64,000 bases of DNA from Paenibacillus sambharensis. Its GTDB lineage: Bacteria; Bacillota; Bacilli; Paenibacillales; Paenibacillaceae. Position 1 is the first letter of the stretch; every line of letters begins with the position of its first letter. The notes beneath the pieces were generated by a model. The model ran no database searches, had not been told where the DNA came from, and saw only the letters and a program-made list of their open reading frames with translations. The position numbers and the translations under genes were made by a program. Shown here piece by piece: positions 7,247 through 15,220 of this stretch. Where the stretch lies: positions 1 to 64,000 of the forward strand of contig NZ_QKRB01000037.1 in NCBI RefSeq assembly GCF_003233845.1, written 5' to 3'.

Positions 7247-9175
7247 TTATCTGTTGTTTACGAGCACCAGCGCCTGATTCGGCGCAAGCAGCAGGCTGTC
7301 CGTTATCTGTCCTGTGCTGCTTCCTGTTAAGGAGCTGTCCAGGATTACGGTCATTGGGCCGCGGCCTGGTACAGAAGCCTGCAGATCAATACGGGAGACA
7401 GCATCAGCGCTTAGATTGAAGCAGCAGAGCAGCGTCTGACCGCCGCGCAAATATCCGTAAAGCAGCGTATTCTCCGGTGATTCCGCCACGAAAAAGTGTT
7501 CCGGCTTGATAAGATGAAGCCAATTCTTCTTCAAGTCACTCAGCTCAGCCAACAGCGGAAGCATCGGGTTGTCATTTGTCCAATTGATTTGCATCACATT
7601 GAAAAATGCGCGCGGAATGTCAGCGCCATCCGTGTTATCGCCCAGCCCGCAGTTCAATGGCTGCTCTTCGTTCATCTCATAGCCGGTTGTCACGTATGGA
7701 ATCGCATTGGGCAAGAAGTGATTGAATACCGCCATCATTCGGGCAAGCCCGACGCCGCCGCGGCTCATGATCCGGGGGGTGTCCGCTGTTTCGGCACAGG
7801 CAAACACGTGAATGCTCAGCTCCGGCAGCTCCTTCAGGAAGGTATCAAGATTGTCCTTCGTAATCCGGGTCATGACATTCCAGCCGCTGCCAAGCATAAT
7901 GTTGTAGCCGGTGGCGGCCGCTTGCCGGTGGTTTCGGTTAAATAAATCTTCGCTGATCAGTATTGCATGCGGGTTAATCTCTTGGATGGTGTTGAAAATA
8001 CGGGTCAATAGCGGGATCGGAAGCGTATGTCCGATGTCGATGCGGAAGCCGTCAATGCCATACGTTTCGAGGTTGAATCTGACCGCCTGCTCCAAAGCAT
8101 CCCACAGCTCCAGATTCGGCTCTTCTCCCGGATAATAGTTGCACTTGATCGTATCAAACAAGACATATGGCGCTTGATCCGGTTCGACGAGCTGCCGGAC
8201 CTGCGGGGACAAATCCTTATAGAGGCGCAAAAAAGTGATATCTGTCCATATGGGCTGCACATCATTAATCCAATCCGAATGTGCGGGAGAGGTCGTTATA
8301 CCCATCTCCTGCTCCACTAGTGTCAATATGTCTTCACCTGTATCAGCAGCGCGCTTCTGCAGCTCATGCCACAGGAGAGGATTTAATACATTCGGCGGCT
8401 GCGAGAACTTCTGCAGAAACGCTGCCGTATCCCGGCTGCGGTAGACGGTCTCCAGCTTGTCAGGCGTACACTCCTCGAAGAATCCAAGCTCAGGAATCGG
8501 CGGCGGGGCAAAGCCCTGCAGTTCATCGGTCTTGATCCAGTACACCCAATCCGGATGTTCAGCGATGAACTCGCTGTTTCTTGCCGTGACACGCGGGATA
8601 AAATCGACAACAGTCTTAATATTAAGCAGATGACAGGCCTCTACCAGAGCGCGAAGCTCATCGTGAAGCGTGAAGCTCTCCATCCCGTCCAGCAGGCTGT
8701 CGTGCAGGTTCTCGTCCAGCCGGAATAACGATTGCACCGCGTAGGGCGACCCGATCTCTCCCTTCAGGTTAATCTTGCTGTACTGGTTGACCGGGAGCAT
8801 GTACAGGATGTTGACTCCCATTCTTTTAAGCAGCGGCAGCAGGATACAGAACCGCAGGAAAGTGCCCGACTCGATTTTCCCGTCATGGTTGTAATCCCAG
8901 GCTGTGGAATAGCGGACAAGTGAGGAGTAGATCGCACTGTCATCCAGATCCGTGCGTTCCTTAAAGGGATACCTCCACGATAGCTTGCTCATATAGTGCA
9001 GATGCTCCGTCATAAAATCATAAGGATGAACGCAAATCTCGTTATCCTGTTCGCAGAGAATGCGCTCATATCCGCATTCGTTCCAAACAGCAGGTATCCA
9101 TATCGGCTCAGCGTCTCTACCTCTGCATCCAGCCATATAATCCTGGATCTGGTTCAGCTTGCTTACTGTGCTCAT
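7247..9175 (-). CDS. GH13 (alpha-amylase superfamily) protein with non-standard regions I and IV
   Basis: 642 residues, no signal peptide, hence intracellular. A GH13 TIM barrel is seen with the catalytic triad: nucleophile D380 (GFRIDIGH), acid/base E409 (ISEDLF) and D465 (AETADTPR). The usual Asn-His pair of region I is absent (DFIPRVTAR, about 191-199), and region IV reads ETAD where NHD is normal. Region I with the following EHPDWV resembles GlgE-type maltosyltransferases more than classical amylases. A C-terminal all-beta domain ends LLLAPNQALVLVNNR. The reaction could be hydrolysis, phosphorolysis or transfer on an alpha-glucoside. It lies in a four-gene operon behind a zinc dehydrogenase. 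Confidence 0.85.
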   Translation of the reverse strand: MSTVSKLNQIQDYMAGCRGRDAEPIWIPAVWNECGYERILCEQDNEICVHPYDFMTEHLHYMSKLSWRYPFKERTDLDDSAIYSSLVRYSTAWDYNHDGKIESGTFLRFCILLPLLKRMGVNILYMLPVNQYSKINLKGEIGSPYAVQSLFRLDENLHDSLLDGMESFTLHDELRALVEACHLLNIKTVVDFIPRVTARNSEFIAEHPDWVYWIKTDELQGFAPPPIPELGFFEECTPDKLETVYRSRDTAAFLQKFSQPPNVLNPLLWHELQKRAADTGEDILTLVEQEMGITTSPAHSDWINDVQPIWTDITFLRLYKDLSPQVRQLVEPDQAPYVLFDTIKCNYYPGEEPNLELWDALEQAVRFNLETYGIDGFRIDIGHTLPIPLLTRIFNTIQEINPHAILISEDLFNRNHRQAAATGYNIMLGSGWNVMTRITKDNLDTFLKELPELSIHVFACAETADTPRIMSRGGVGLARMMAVFNHFLPNAIPYVTTGYEMNEEQPLNCGLGDNTDGADIPRAFFNVMQINWTNDNPMLPLLAELSDLKKNWLHLIKPEHFFVAESPENTLLYGYLRGGQTLLCCFNLSADAVSRIDLQASVPGRGPMTVILDSSLTGSSTGQITDSLLLAPNQALVLVNNR

Positions 9176-9205
9176 CAGCAGGTCTCACCTCACTCAATGA
9201 AATCC

Positions 9206-10255
9206 TTACGTCCAAGGGGCAAAAACCGTCTTCAGGGTTTCACCCCTTACCTCCCCCATGGAATTCAAATCATAGCCGAGCAGCTCATTAATCGCCGCCT
9301 CATACTGATTCAGCCGAACCTTCCGGGTCACCAGCTTGCCCAAATCAGGTGTACCAGCCGCAAATTGCAGAGCTTCCTCAAACATATAACGGTACTCTCC
9401 TGCCCCAATAATCTTGATGGCGTTCTGGACAAACTTGGTGGGAGAGAAGGTGTACTGGTACTTGGCGTTAATACCGAAGGGGACAATCCGCCCGCCCCGC
9501 TCGATCCACTGCTCCGCCGTTTCCAGCTGATTGCCCACCGTATCGATAATAAGATCGAACTTGCGGCCCGAACAGATCTCGTGCACAATACCCTCATTTA
9601 ATTGGGAAGGTGTCAAAGCATAGTCGGATATCTCTCTCGCAGCGGCAAGCCGGTAAGGGTTAATCTCCGTTGCTGCGGTGAGCGCTGCTTTCGACCGGCT
9701 GACCATCTGGCACAGCAGTCCCATGGGGCCTGATCCAAGAACGAGCACCTTATCGTCTGGCGAAATCTCTGCCTCATGGAAGTTGTGCAGTACACAGGCA
9801 AGCGGCTCAATCATTACGGCTGTTTCCCAGCTCATATCGTCTGGAATGGGGTGTGCAAACGTTTGAACTGTAATGAAAAAAAAAGTGAACGTGCCATTTC
9901 GGTTCAATCCGGCGATAGGCATACCCTTCCCATCGGTGCCCGTACACAGATGAGGCTGCTTCTTCCGGCAAAAATAACATTCTCCGCAGCTCTGGTTGGG
10001 ATCGATCACCACACGGTCACCCACCTTTACGCGATCAACAGCACTGCCAATTGCCACAACGGTCCCTACTGCCTCATGTCCCCGGATAATTCCCGGGATT
10101 CCTTCCTCCTTGCCGGTTATAACCGCCAGGTCCGTTCCGCAGATTCCCGTCATCTCAATCCGGATTTTAACTTCGTCAGGCGCTGCAATCTGCGGCTCTT
10201 CCGTTTCGCACAGCTCTAGCCTGTGATTGGACGTCCACACAAGCGACTCTACCAC
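9206..10255 (-). CDS. Zinc-dependent medium-chain alcohol/polyol dehydrogenase
   Basis: 349 residues of the MDR family. Catalytic zinc ligands are C39 and H60-E61 (GICGTDLAV and GHEAVG). The structural zinc lobe is CGECYFCRKKQPHLC. The NAD-binding Rossmann motif is VLGSGPMGLLC. This arrangement is typical of sorbitol, threonine or other secondary-alcohol dehydrogenases. At the usual GTFAEY position the protein reads GTFTFFFI, encoded by a run of nine T residues, but the frame is intact. GTG start with GGGGGAG upstream. It is the first gene of the operon running to 5399, with a cre-like site upstream, suggesting a role in sugar or polyol use. Confidence 0.9.
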   Translation of the reverse strand: MVESLVWTSNHRLELCETEEPQIAAPDEVKIRIEMTGICGTDLAVITGKEEGIPGIIRGHEAVGTVVAIGSAVDRVKVGDRVVIDPNQSCGECYFCRKKQPHLCTGTDGKGMPIAGLNRNGTFTFFFITVQTFAHPIPDDMSWETAVMIEPLACVLHNFHEAEISPDDKVLVLGSGPMGLLCQMVSRSKAALTAATEINPYRLAAAREISDYALTPSQLNEGIVHEICSGRKFDLIIDTVGNQLETAEQWIERGGRIVPFGINAKYQYTFSPTKFVQNAIKIIGAGEYRYMFEEALQFAAGTPDLGKLVTRKVRLNQYEAAINELLGYDLNSMGEVRGETLKTVFAPWT

Positions 10256-10354
10256 TTTTTACTCCCCCTTCCAGTACTTCATATAAGTTCTTGAAGTTTG
10301 ACCAGAATATATCACAGCACCTATGTCGAAGTAAGGAAATAATTGTCGTCAACT

Positions 10355-10367
10355 GTTAATAATTAAC
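10355..10367. promoter_or_regulatory. 13-bp palindrome upstream of the dehydrogenase operon
   Basis: GTTAATAATTAAC is a perfect 6-1-6 palindrome about 100 bases before the dehydrogenase start, in an AT-rich 365-base intergenic stretch. It could be an operator; the regulator is unknown. Confidence 0.3.
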
Positions 10368-10429
10368 TTTGTAATATAAATATCACATTTGTAAGCGTCA
10401 CTATCTCTGCCCAGCACTCTACATCCCCT

Positions 10430-10443
10430 TGAAAGCGCTAATA
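10430..10443. promoter_or_regulatory. cre-like catabolite-repression site
   Basis: TGAAAGCGCTAATA matches the CcpA cre consensus TGWAANCGNTNWCA at all but one defined position. It lies about 175 bases upstream of the dehydrogenase-GH13 operon and just past the DUF3231 terminator. CcpA control is inferred from sequence and from the carbohydrate-type genes. Confidence 0.45.
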
Positions 10444-10523
10444 TTTATTGTCGGTTTCTGTATACAAAATGCAAATATGAACATAATAATATTTCTGTAA
10501 TGGTTCCACCTTGCCTTTCACAA

Positions 10524-10550
10524 ATAAAAAACGCGCAGTAGATTTGCGCG
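10524..10550 (-). terminator. Terminator of the DUF3231 gene
   Basis: Arms CGCGCA/TGCGCG at 10532-10550 are followed on the minus strand by TTTTTTATTTG. It lies 70 bases past the stop of the gene ending at 10621. Confidence 0.75.
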
Positions 10551-10620
10551 CTAATGAACCATCTGTCCACCGAACGGTTGGCTGCAGCTCCGTAGGTATG
10601 TTCACTTGAGCCCTTGCTCT

Positions 10621-11628
10621 CTAACGGCGGGCTAATTCTCTCCTGTTGGGGGCATGCGGCGGTTCTTCCAGCCATCCTCTGGCAATTAATATATCTGCTC
10701 CGTCCTTCCCATACTGCAGGATCTCGGGTATAAGCTTTAAGTATTCGCAGTTCAGGTCAATCCTCGTGGAAACCGATAGGGCGTGGCCGATAAAGTTTAT
10801 CCCCTGCGTATTCAGCATCGTAACAAGATTTAAGATTAACCTATCTGAAAAAGGGGAGACGGTTGACGTTGTTACCTCCGAATTTACCATGATCGACCCG
10901 ATCAGGTCTTCTTTAATCAATGTACCATTTAAATACTGAATCTGCTTGTGTGCTAACTCTTTTCCCTTAATTAAATATTGCTGAATAACCTCATCCTTCG
11001 TTACTTGAATGAAAGCTGTGAGCAGCACCAGTCCGAAGTAGTTTCTTTCAATGTTGAAGAATATTTCGGATAGCTCAAGCACGCTCAAGGGGCGCTTCTC
11101 TTCCAGCCACTTGGATAAGAAGCCTTCTTTCTTGTGTATATACTCAACATGGTCCGGATACGGAATCATCGGCGGGCGGTCATAGATTCCTTTTGCCAGC
11201 AGCAGGCTAATCGACTCATTATATAGCTCCAGGGTAGACTGCAGACACTGGGAGAAGAAAACCCGAATATCTTCGCGGGCTACATTGGATACATAAGACG
11301 CATAGTTTACAAGTCCCATGCGGCTCATCCCGTAGGTGTAACTCAATGGATAGAGGTCAAAGAATAATGGCGGGGCACTCAGATCAATATCTTCATCGGA
11401 AAACCCCTCCGGGATTGGAAATCCTTCCTTCTCAAAAATATCCCTGATTTCTCTCATATGAGTCTCGGATAGCTCCAGTGCCCTCTTAACGATCGGCTTA
11501 ACGTCTGCACTCTCTGCATGATGCAGGAAATGCTTTGAAATGCATATCGAAAGGCTGTCATTGATGTACGTCGCCCATAATCCCGCGATTTCCGTTGAGG
11601 AGAGGCCTACAGTATGGTCCACATTCAT
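10621..11628 (-). CDS. DUF3231 family protein
   Basis: 335 residues in two similar halves, each a long-helix bundle: N-terminal LSSTEIAGLWATYINDSLSI, and a second copy starting at LSVLELSEIFFNIERNYFGLVLL. This doubled arrangement is characteristic of DUF3231, found in Bacillus and Paenibacillus, where some members are spore-associated; the biochemical role is not established. No signal peptide or membrane segment. ATG at 11628 follows AAGGGG. It is monocistronic, with its own terminator at 10524-10550. Confidence 0.82.
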   Translation of the reverse strand: MNVDHTVGLSSTEIAGLWATYINDSLSICISKHFLHHAESADVKPIVKRALELSETHMREIRDIFEKEGFPIPEGFSDEDIDLSAPPLFFDLYPLSYTYGMSRMGLVNYASYVSNVAREDIRVFFSQCLQSTLELYNESISLLLAKGIYDRPPMIPYPDHVEYIHKKEGFLSKWLEEKRPLSVLELSEIFFNIERNYFGLVLLTAFIQVTKDEVIQQYLIKGKELAHKQIQYLNGTLIKEDLIGSIMVNSEVTTSTVSPFSDRLILNLVTMLNTQGINFIGHALSVSTRIDLNCEYLKLIPEILQYGKDGADILIARGWLEEPPHAPNRRELARR

Positions 11629-11702
11629 TTCATTTACCCCTTAAGCATCATTTGCTAATGAGTATGTGTTATCCCGAAGGGCCTTATACACGGTGCAGCA
11701 CA

Positions 11703-11732
11703 CAAAAGAAGGTGCCCAAGTCATTGGACACC
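11703..11732 (-). terminator. Terminator of the LPMO gene
   Basis: The stem GGTGTCCAA/TTGGGCACC (one T-G wobble, 4-base loop) lies at 11711-11732, followed on the minus strand by TTCTTTTGTG. It is 22 bases past the stop at 11754. Confidence 0.75.
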
Positions 11733-11753
11733 CTCCAGTTCATCTAAGTTACA

Positions 11754-12824
11754 CTACGGGTTAACAGGCTGCCAAGGGCCCCACTGGCCGGTTGTACCTG
11801 GCTCCTGGCCCTGCGTCCACCACTGCGCCTGCCACAGCTGGCCGTTGTGAGACACAATTTCATTCGTATACACTTTGCTTGCATCCCAGGCCGGATAATG
11901 ATTACCGTGATCCCCTGGATCAGTTGGATCTGTCGGGTGAGTTGGATGGCCCGGATCAGTTGGATCTGTTGGGTTTGTCGGATCTGTTGGGTCTGTTGGA
12001 CTGCCTGGATCGTCTCCGATCAGCTCCCAAACCTCATGGGTACCCGGTTCCTGTCCGCGTGTCCACCATCTTGCCTTCCATACCTTTCCCTTATGGAGCA
12101 CGACTTCTCCTTCAAGATAAGGACGAATGGATACCCACTGCGGGATATCGCCGAAGCGGTCCGGATCACCCGGGAAGCCTGGGGCCGGAACCGTCGGCTG
12201 CGAAGGATCAATCGTCAGGTTAACGTCGATGACTTGGTAGAAAGCATTAACAGTGTCGAAGATATCCCATACGGCTACGATGACATAATAGCCTTCCCGG
12301 TCGTTCGGGATGAAGCAGTCGTTATAAACCTTCATCGGCGGAAGCGCGCCATGATCCTCGTAACGGCAGAACAGCTCAAGGTCCTCGCGCTTCAGCGGAG
12401 AATTCGGATCCCAGCCTTTTCTCGTGATGTAATAATCCCAGGTGTTCGTGCTGTGGTTGGCCACCATGTCCCAGCGGAACGTATGAGGTCCGCCCTTCAT
12501 ATCAATCTTGGTCCAGCGGTCCTGTGTCTGTTCATCAAGAGCAGGGAATGCGCCGCCGCCTCCTGCAATCTGACCATCAGGAACACCGATTTCCGGAAAA
12601 TCACCGCGCCCTTCGATGCTCCACGGCTCGTACATAACAGGACCGCAGTTCTTATTGACTTTGTCATAACATAAGTCAGAACGGCTATTCTCCACCCAAC
12701 CGTGGGCAGATGCCCGATCTGCGAGCAGCAGTGAACATGCGATAACCATGAACATGGCACCCGCCGTTAAGACCAGCAGCTTAAGCTTGGGCATCTTGCT
12801 TGGAACCATAACTTGATCCGTCAT
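11754..12824 (-). CDS. Secreted AA10 lytic polysaccharide monooxygenase with two CBM5/12 domains
   Basis: A 356-residue secreted copper enzyme. The signal peptide ends ASA before H41, so the mature N-terminus is the histidine needed for the copper histidine brace. The second ligand is H124 in the W-D-M-V-A-N-H-S-T motif. The AA10 domain covers about 41-215. A first chitin/cellulose-binding CBM5/12 follows (YLEGEVVLHKGKVWKARWWT), then a Pro-Thr-Asp linker and a second CBM5/12 (VSHNGQLWQAQWWTQGQEPG). Such enzymes cleave crystalline chitin or cellulose oxidatively; the CBM type favours chitin. The start at 12824 has GGGAGG 8 bases upstream. A cre-like site lies 60 bases upstream. Confidence 0.93.
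   Translation of the reverse strand: MTDQVMVPSKMPKLKLLVLTAGAMFMVIACSLLLADRASAHGWVENSRSDLCYDKVNKNCGPVMYEPWSIEGRGDFPEIGVPDGQIAGGGGAFPALDEQTQDRWTKIDMKGGPHTFRWDMVANHSTNTWDYYITRKGWDPNSPLKREDLELFCRYEDHGALPPMKVYNDCFIPNDREGYYVIVAVWDIFDTVNAFYQVIDVNLTIDPSQPTVPAPGFPGDPDRFGDIPQWVSIRPYLEGEVVLHKGKVWKARWWTRGQEPGTHEVWELIGDDPGSPTDPTDPTNPTDPTDPGHPTHPTDPTDPGDHGNHYPAWDASKVYTNEIVSHNGQLWQAQWWTQGQEPGTTGQWGPWQPVNP
11895..12012 (-). repeat. Low-complexity P-T-D-P linker repeat inside the LPMO gene
   Basis: The DNA repeats a 9-base unit (GGATCTGTT/GGATCAGTT variants) encoding tandem PTD/PTN/PTH/PGD triplets. It links the two binding modules. It could expand or contract by slippage without losing frame, because the units are multiples of three. 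Confidence 0.8.
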
Positions 12825-12883
12825 ACTAATTCCCTCCCATAACAATTATTAGGCTTGGACAATTTCAACACAGCACTCCATCT

Positions 12884-12897
12884 TGAAAACGCTACCA
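12884..12897. promoter_or_regulatory. cre-like site upstream of the LPMO gene
   Basis: TGAAAACGCTACCA matches TGWAANCGNTNWCA except at one W position, 60 bases before the start codon at 12824. The rest of the 424-base gap 12825-13248 shows only AT-rich sequence plus the DinB terminator. CcpA repression of chitin use is a reasonable inference. Confidence 0.5.
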
Positions 12898-13209
12898 CAC
12901 CTTTCGATCAAAAAAATACCTCTCCTTAGACACCACTATCGGTCCCAATTACGAAAACAACCACCCCCTTTCGAAAAGCCCCCTATTCGGGATCTCAAGG
13001 TGTAACCTGTTCTCACTTGGTGATAGAATAGAGAGTTCTCTGCAGCATTGAACGCGTGTTCAGATTTCTTCATGAGGATATACAGAGGAACTTCATGCAG
13101 CATAGGACACGTACGAAGGATAGGAATCTATCAACTCTTAGAACTGTGACTTATATAACAATAGCATAACCGTAAATTACCAGTTTTGTCAACAAGGGAA
13201 CAAAACGTT

Positions 13210-13238
13210 GGGGCAACCGCCTAGTTGGCGACTGCCCC
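13210..13238 (-). terminator. Probable terminator of the DinB gene
   Basis: GGGGCA-ac-CGCC ... GGCG-ac-TGCCCC forms a hairpin with a symmetrical internal loop, followed on the minus strand by AACGTTTTGTT. It lies 11 bases past the stop at 13249. Confidence 0.6.
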
Positions 13239-13248
13239 CTCATCTGTT

Positions 13249-13794
13249 TTATTGTGCTTTCTCAGCAAGTCCTTGCTTCAAGCGATCCAGCTGCAGCAGA
13301 TGATGACGGAAATGCATCTCAACAAGCCGGAACCACTCCTCCGCACACAGCCCCCCAAACCGGGGATGAGAAACGGTATGCTGCTTGGACGCTTGTTCGA
13401 GCGCCGGTTCAACGTCCTTCATTCGCTGGATGACCGTATGTAAACCTTCGATGAGCTGCTCTTTGCTATCCGGCTGCGGCGGTGTATATTGAGCGGAAGA
13501 CGGAACCTGAATACGAATGGGCGGGAAGCCTCCCTGGGTAAATATAGATTTGCCAATCTCGGTTTTCTCATCTGAAGAAAAAACGGGTTCCTTGCTTATT
13601 GCCAGGCACTGGTCCAAATTACGCAGCTGCATATGGAGTGCCGAGTTAATGAGGTGCTGAACCATCTGGCCGATCGACCATTCCTCATCGCTTGGCTTCT
13701 GCTTCAGCTGCTCCATGGTGAACGGATCAAGCTCACGAATATAATGTGCCGCCGTTTCCTCAAAGCGCTGCAAGACTTCCGTTGTTGTCATCAT
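13249..13794 (-). CDS. DinB family (DinB_2-like) protein
   Basis: 181 residues, four-helix-bundle DinB/YfiT superfamily. Histidines expected to bind a divalent metal are at H47 (MVQHLINSALH) and in the C-terminal VEMHFRHHLLQLDRL. Family members include thiol-dependent transferases and many of unknown substrate. ATG with GGAG upstream; two ATGs are adjacent. It lies 67 bases downstream of the WYL regulator, but the regulator has its own terminator, so this gene probably has its own promoter. Confidence 0.82.
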   Translation of the reverse strand: MMTTTEVLQRFEETAAHYIRELDPFTMEQLKQKPSDEEWSIGQMVQHLINSALHMQLRNLDQCLAISKEPVFSSDEKTEIGKSIFTQGGFPPIRIQVPSSAQYTPPQPDSKEQLIEGLHTVIQRMKDVEPALEQASKQHTVSHPRFGGLCAEEWFRLVEMHFRHHLLQLDRLKQGLAEKAQ

Positions 13795-13838
13795 CTTGTC
13801 CCGTAATCTCCTTTAATCGTTATTGAGCCCAGTATACA

Positions 13839-13874
13839 AAAACGCTACTGACACCGTTATGTCAGTAGCGTTTT
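13839..13874 (-). terminator. Strong terminator overlapping the WYL regulator stop
   Basis: Perfect 14-bp arms AAAACGCTACTGAC/GTCAGTAGCGTTTT around an 8-base loop, with T5 on the minus strand. The last codons and stop of the regulator are inside the stem. Confidence 0.85.
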
Positions 13875-14809
13875 AGCACTTTTTTCAATTCATCTCTGAC
13901 CCGGCTCCGGAAGGACTCCGGCTCCAGCACCACGACACCGCTTCCCCAGCCAAGCACCCACTGCAGCAGCTCCTCCGGCTGCCGGACGCGGAAGGTCATC
14001 AGCAGCCCCTCCGGCTGTTCTTCTATCGTCTCGGTATAGAAGCTGTTCGCCTCCCTCACCTTATCGGCAAGGTCCGGCTCGACCCAAACGCGGACGCGAA
14101 CGTTGCGGTCATCCGGAGGCTTGTAGGCATCCAGACGGAAATCGGCCGGAAGGGTGAACTTGGCTTCCAATTCGATAAGCTCTGTCATCCTGGACAGCCG
14201 GAAATGACGGAGCTCTTCGCGCAGTTCACACCAGGCGATCAGTATCCATGATCCCCGCACCAGCACAAGTCCATATGGCGCAGCTGTACGGACACTATGA
14301 CGGTTCCCGTCGGCTTCAGCGATACGCTTGGAATAGCGGAACCTGATTTTCCTCTCCTCCAGTATCGCCTGGCGAATCACATTCAGGTAGTCCTTCTCCT
14401 GAAGCCGTTCTGCCTCCTCAGCGGTTGTCAGCAGACGAAAGCTGCTGCGAATCCGCTCCGCCTCCCCGCGAATGGGCTCCGGCAGGATCGCTTCGATCTT
14501 CCCTCTGGAGGCACGAGACTTGCTGCCGTAGTGGGCATCGAACCACTGCTCGATAAAATCAGTCCCGATGAGCAGCGTTACCGCCTCTTCCACCGTGAAG
14601 CTTACAGGCGGCAGGAAATACCCCTCCATAATGGAGTATCCCTGCCCTGGTGCTCCTATCACGGATACTCCTGCTTCACTTAAGGCCTGAATATCTCTAT
14701 AGATCGTTCTCACACTGGTCTCAAATTTGGCTGCCAAATCCTCGGCTCGCAGTACTTTGCTGCGCTGCAGCTCTAACACAATGGCTAGCAACCGGTCTGT
14801 CTTGTTCAT
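13862..14809 (-). CDS. YafY/YobV-type transcriptional regulator (HTH + WYL domain)
   Basis: 315 residues. An N-terminal helix-turn-helix of the HTH_11 type (MNKTDRLLAIVLELQRSKVLRAEDLAAKF, then TSVRTIYRDIQALSEAGV) is followed by the linker GAPGQGYSI and a WYL domain at about residues 140-240 (YGLVLVRGSWILIAW, FRLSRMTEL), then the WCX extension. WYL proteins sense nucleic-acid-like or small ligands and usually repress neighbouring genes. ATG at 14809 has GGGAGAGGG upstream; the earlier in-frame TTG has none. The BCCT remnant lies directly upstream. Confidence 0.88.
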   Translation of the reverse strand: MNKTDRLLAIVLELQRSKVLRAEDLAAKFETSVRTIYRDIQALSEAGVSVIGAPGQGYSIMEGYFLPPVSFTVEEAVTLLIGTDFIEQWFDAHYGSKSRASRGKIEAILPEPIRGEAERIRSSFRLLTTAEEAERLQEKDYLNVIRQAILEERKIRFRYSKRIAEADGNRHSVRTAAPYGLVLVRGSWILIAWCELREELRHFRLSRMTELIELEAKFTLPADFRLDAYKPPDDRNVRVRVWVEPDLADKVREANSFYTETIEEQPEGLLMTFRVRQPEELLQWVLGWGSGVVVLEPESFRSRVRDELKKVLKRY

Positions 14810-14860
14810 ACGGCTGGCACCCTCTCCCAAGGGAATGTTACATCGACCCTATATCCCGTT

Positions 14861-15085
14861 TCAAACTACATCCGGGTCCGGCTCGCTCTCCGGCTTATCC
14901 TCGTTTGCCCTTAATCGTATTTTCCCATATTTTACAATGATAAGGAATAAGGAAAATAGCAGAAAGAAGGTTGCCGACAGCTGCTAGAACCATCCGAACG
15001 ACTCCAGGAAGAACGCCCTAGTAGCATCCATGATCTCTCTCAGCCGGTCAGGCGCCACGAATCCCCATATGACAAAACTCCTTGC
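14861..15085 (-). pseudogene. Remnant of the N-terminal part of a BCCT (betaine/carnitine/choline) transporter
   Basis: Translating the minus strand of this gap gives IWGFVAPDRL, then FLESFGWF, an in-frame TAG at 14984-14986, FLLFSLFLIIVKYGKIRL and NEDKPE. These are, in order and spacing, the conserved end of TM1, the periplasmic helix and TM2 of BCCT transporters (family pattern W-G-x-F-A-P ... F-G-W-F-Y ... K-Y-G-K-I-R-L-G ... D-K-P-E). After that the match stops and a TGA follows at 14861. Possible N-terminal residues continue to about 15149 in another frame. The other ten helices are missing. This is a decayed osmolyte transporter, read by eye and not confirmed by search. Confidence 0.65.
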
Positions 15086-15220
15086 AGGTATATCATGTTA
15101 CCGTTACCTTTCCTCAAGGGATCCAAAATAATGAATTGGAGATTCTCATGAAGCATTCGTACAAGCATGATCTTGCAATCCGTCATACCTTATATTAACT
15201 GACCCAAAGGAGGGAACGTT

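Noticed and set aside
9876-9884. A9 run in the zinc dehydrogenase gene as a frameshift
   Set aside because: The reading frame stays open and in register with the family on both sides; only the residues GTFTFFFI are unusual.
11895-12012. Short tandem repeats resembling a CRISPR or satellite
   Set aside because: They are 9-base coding repeats for a P-T-D-P linker within the LPMO gene, without spacers.
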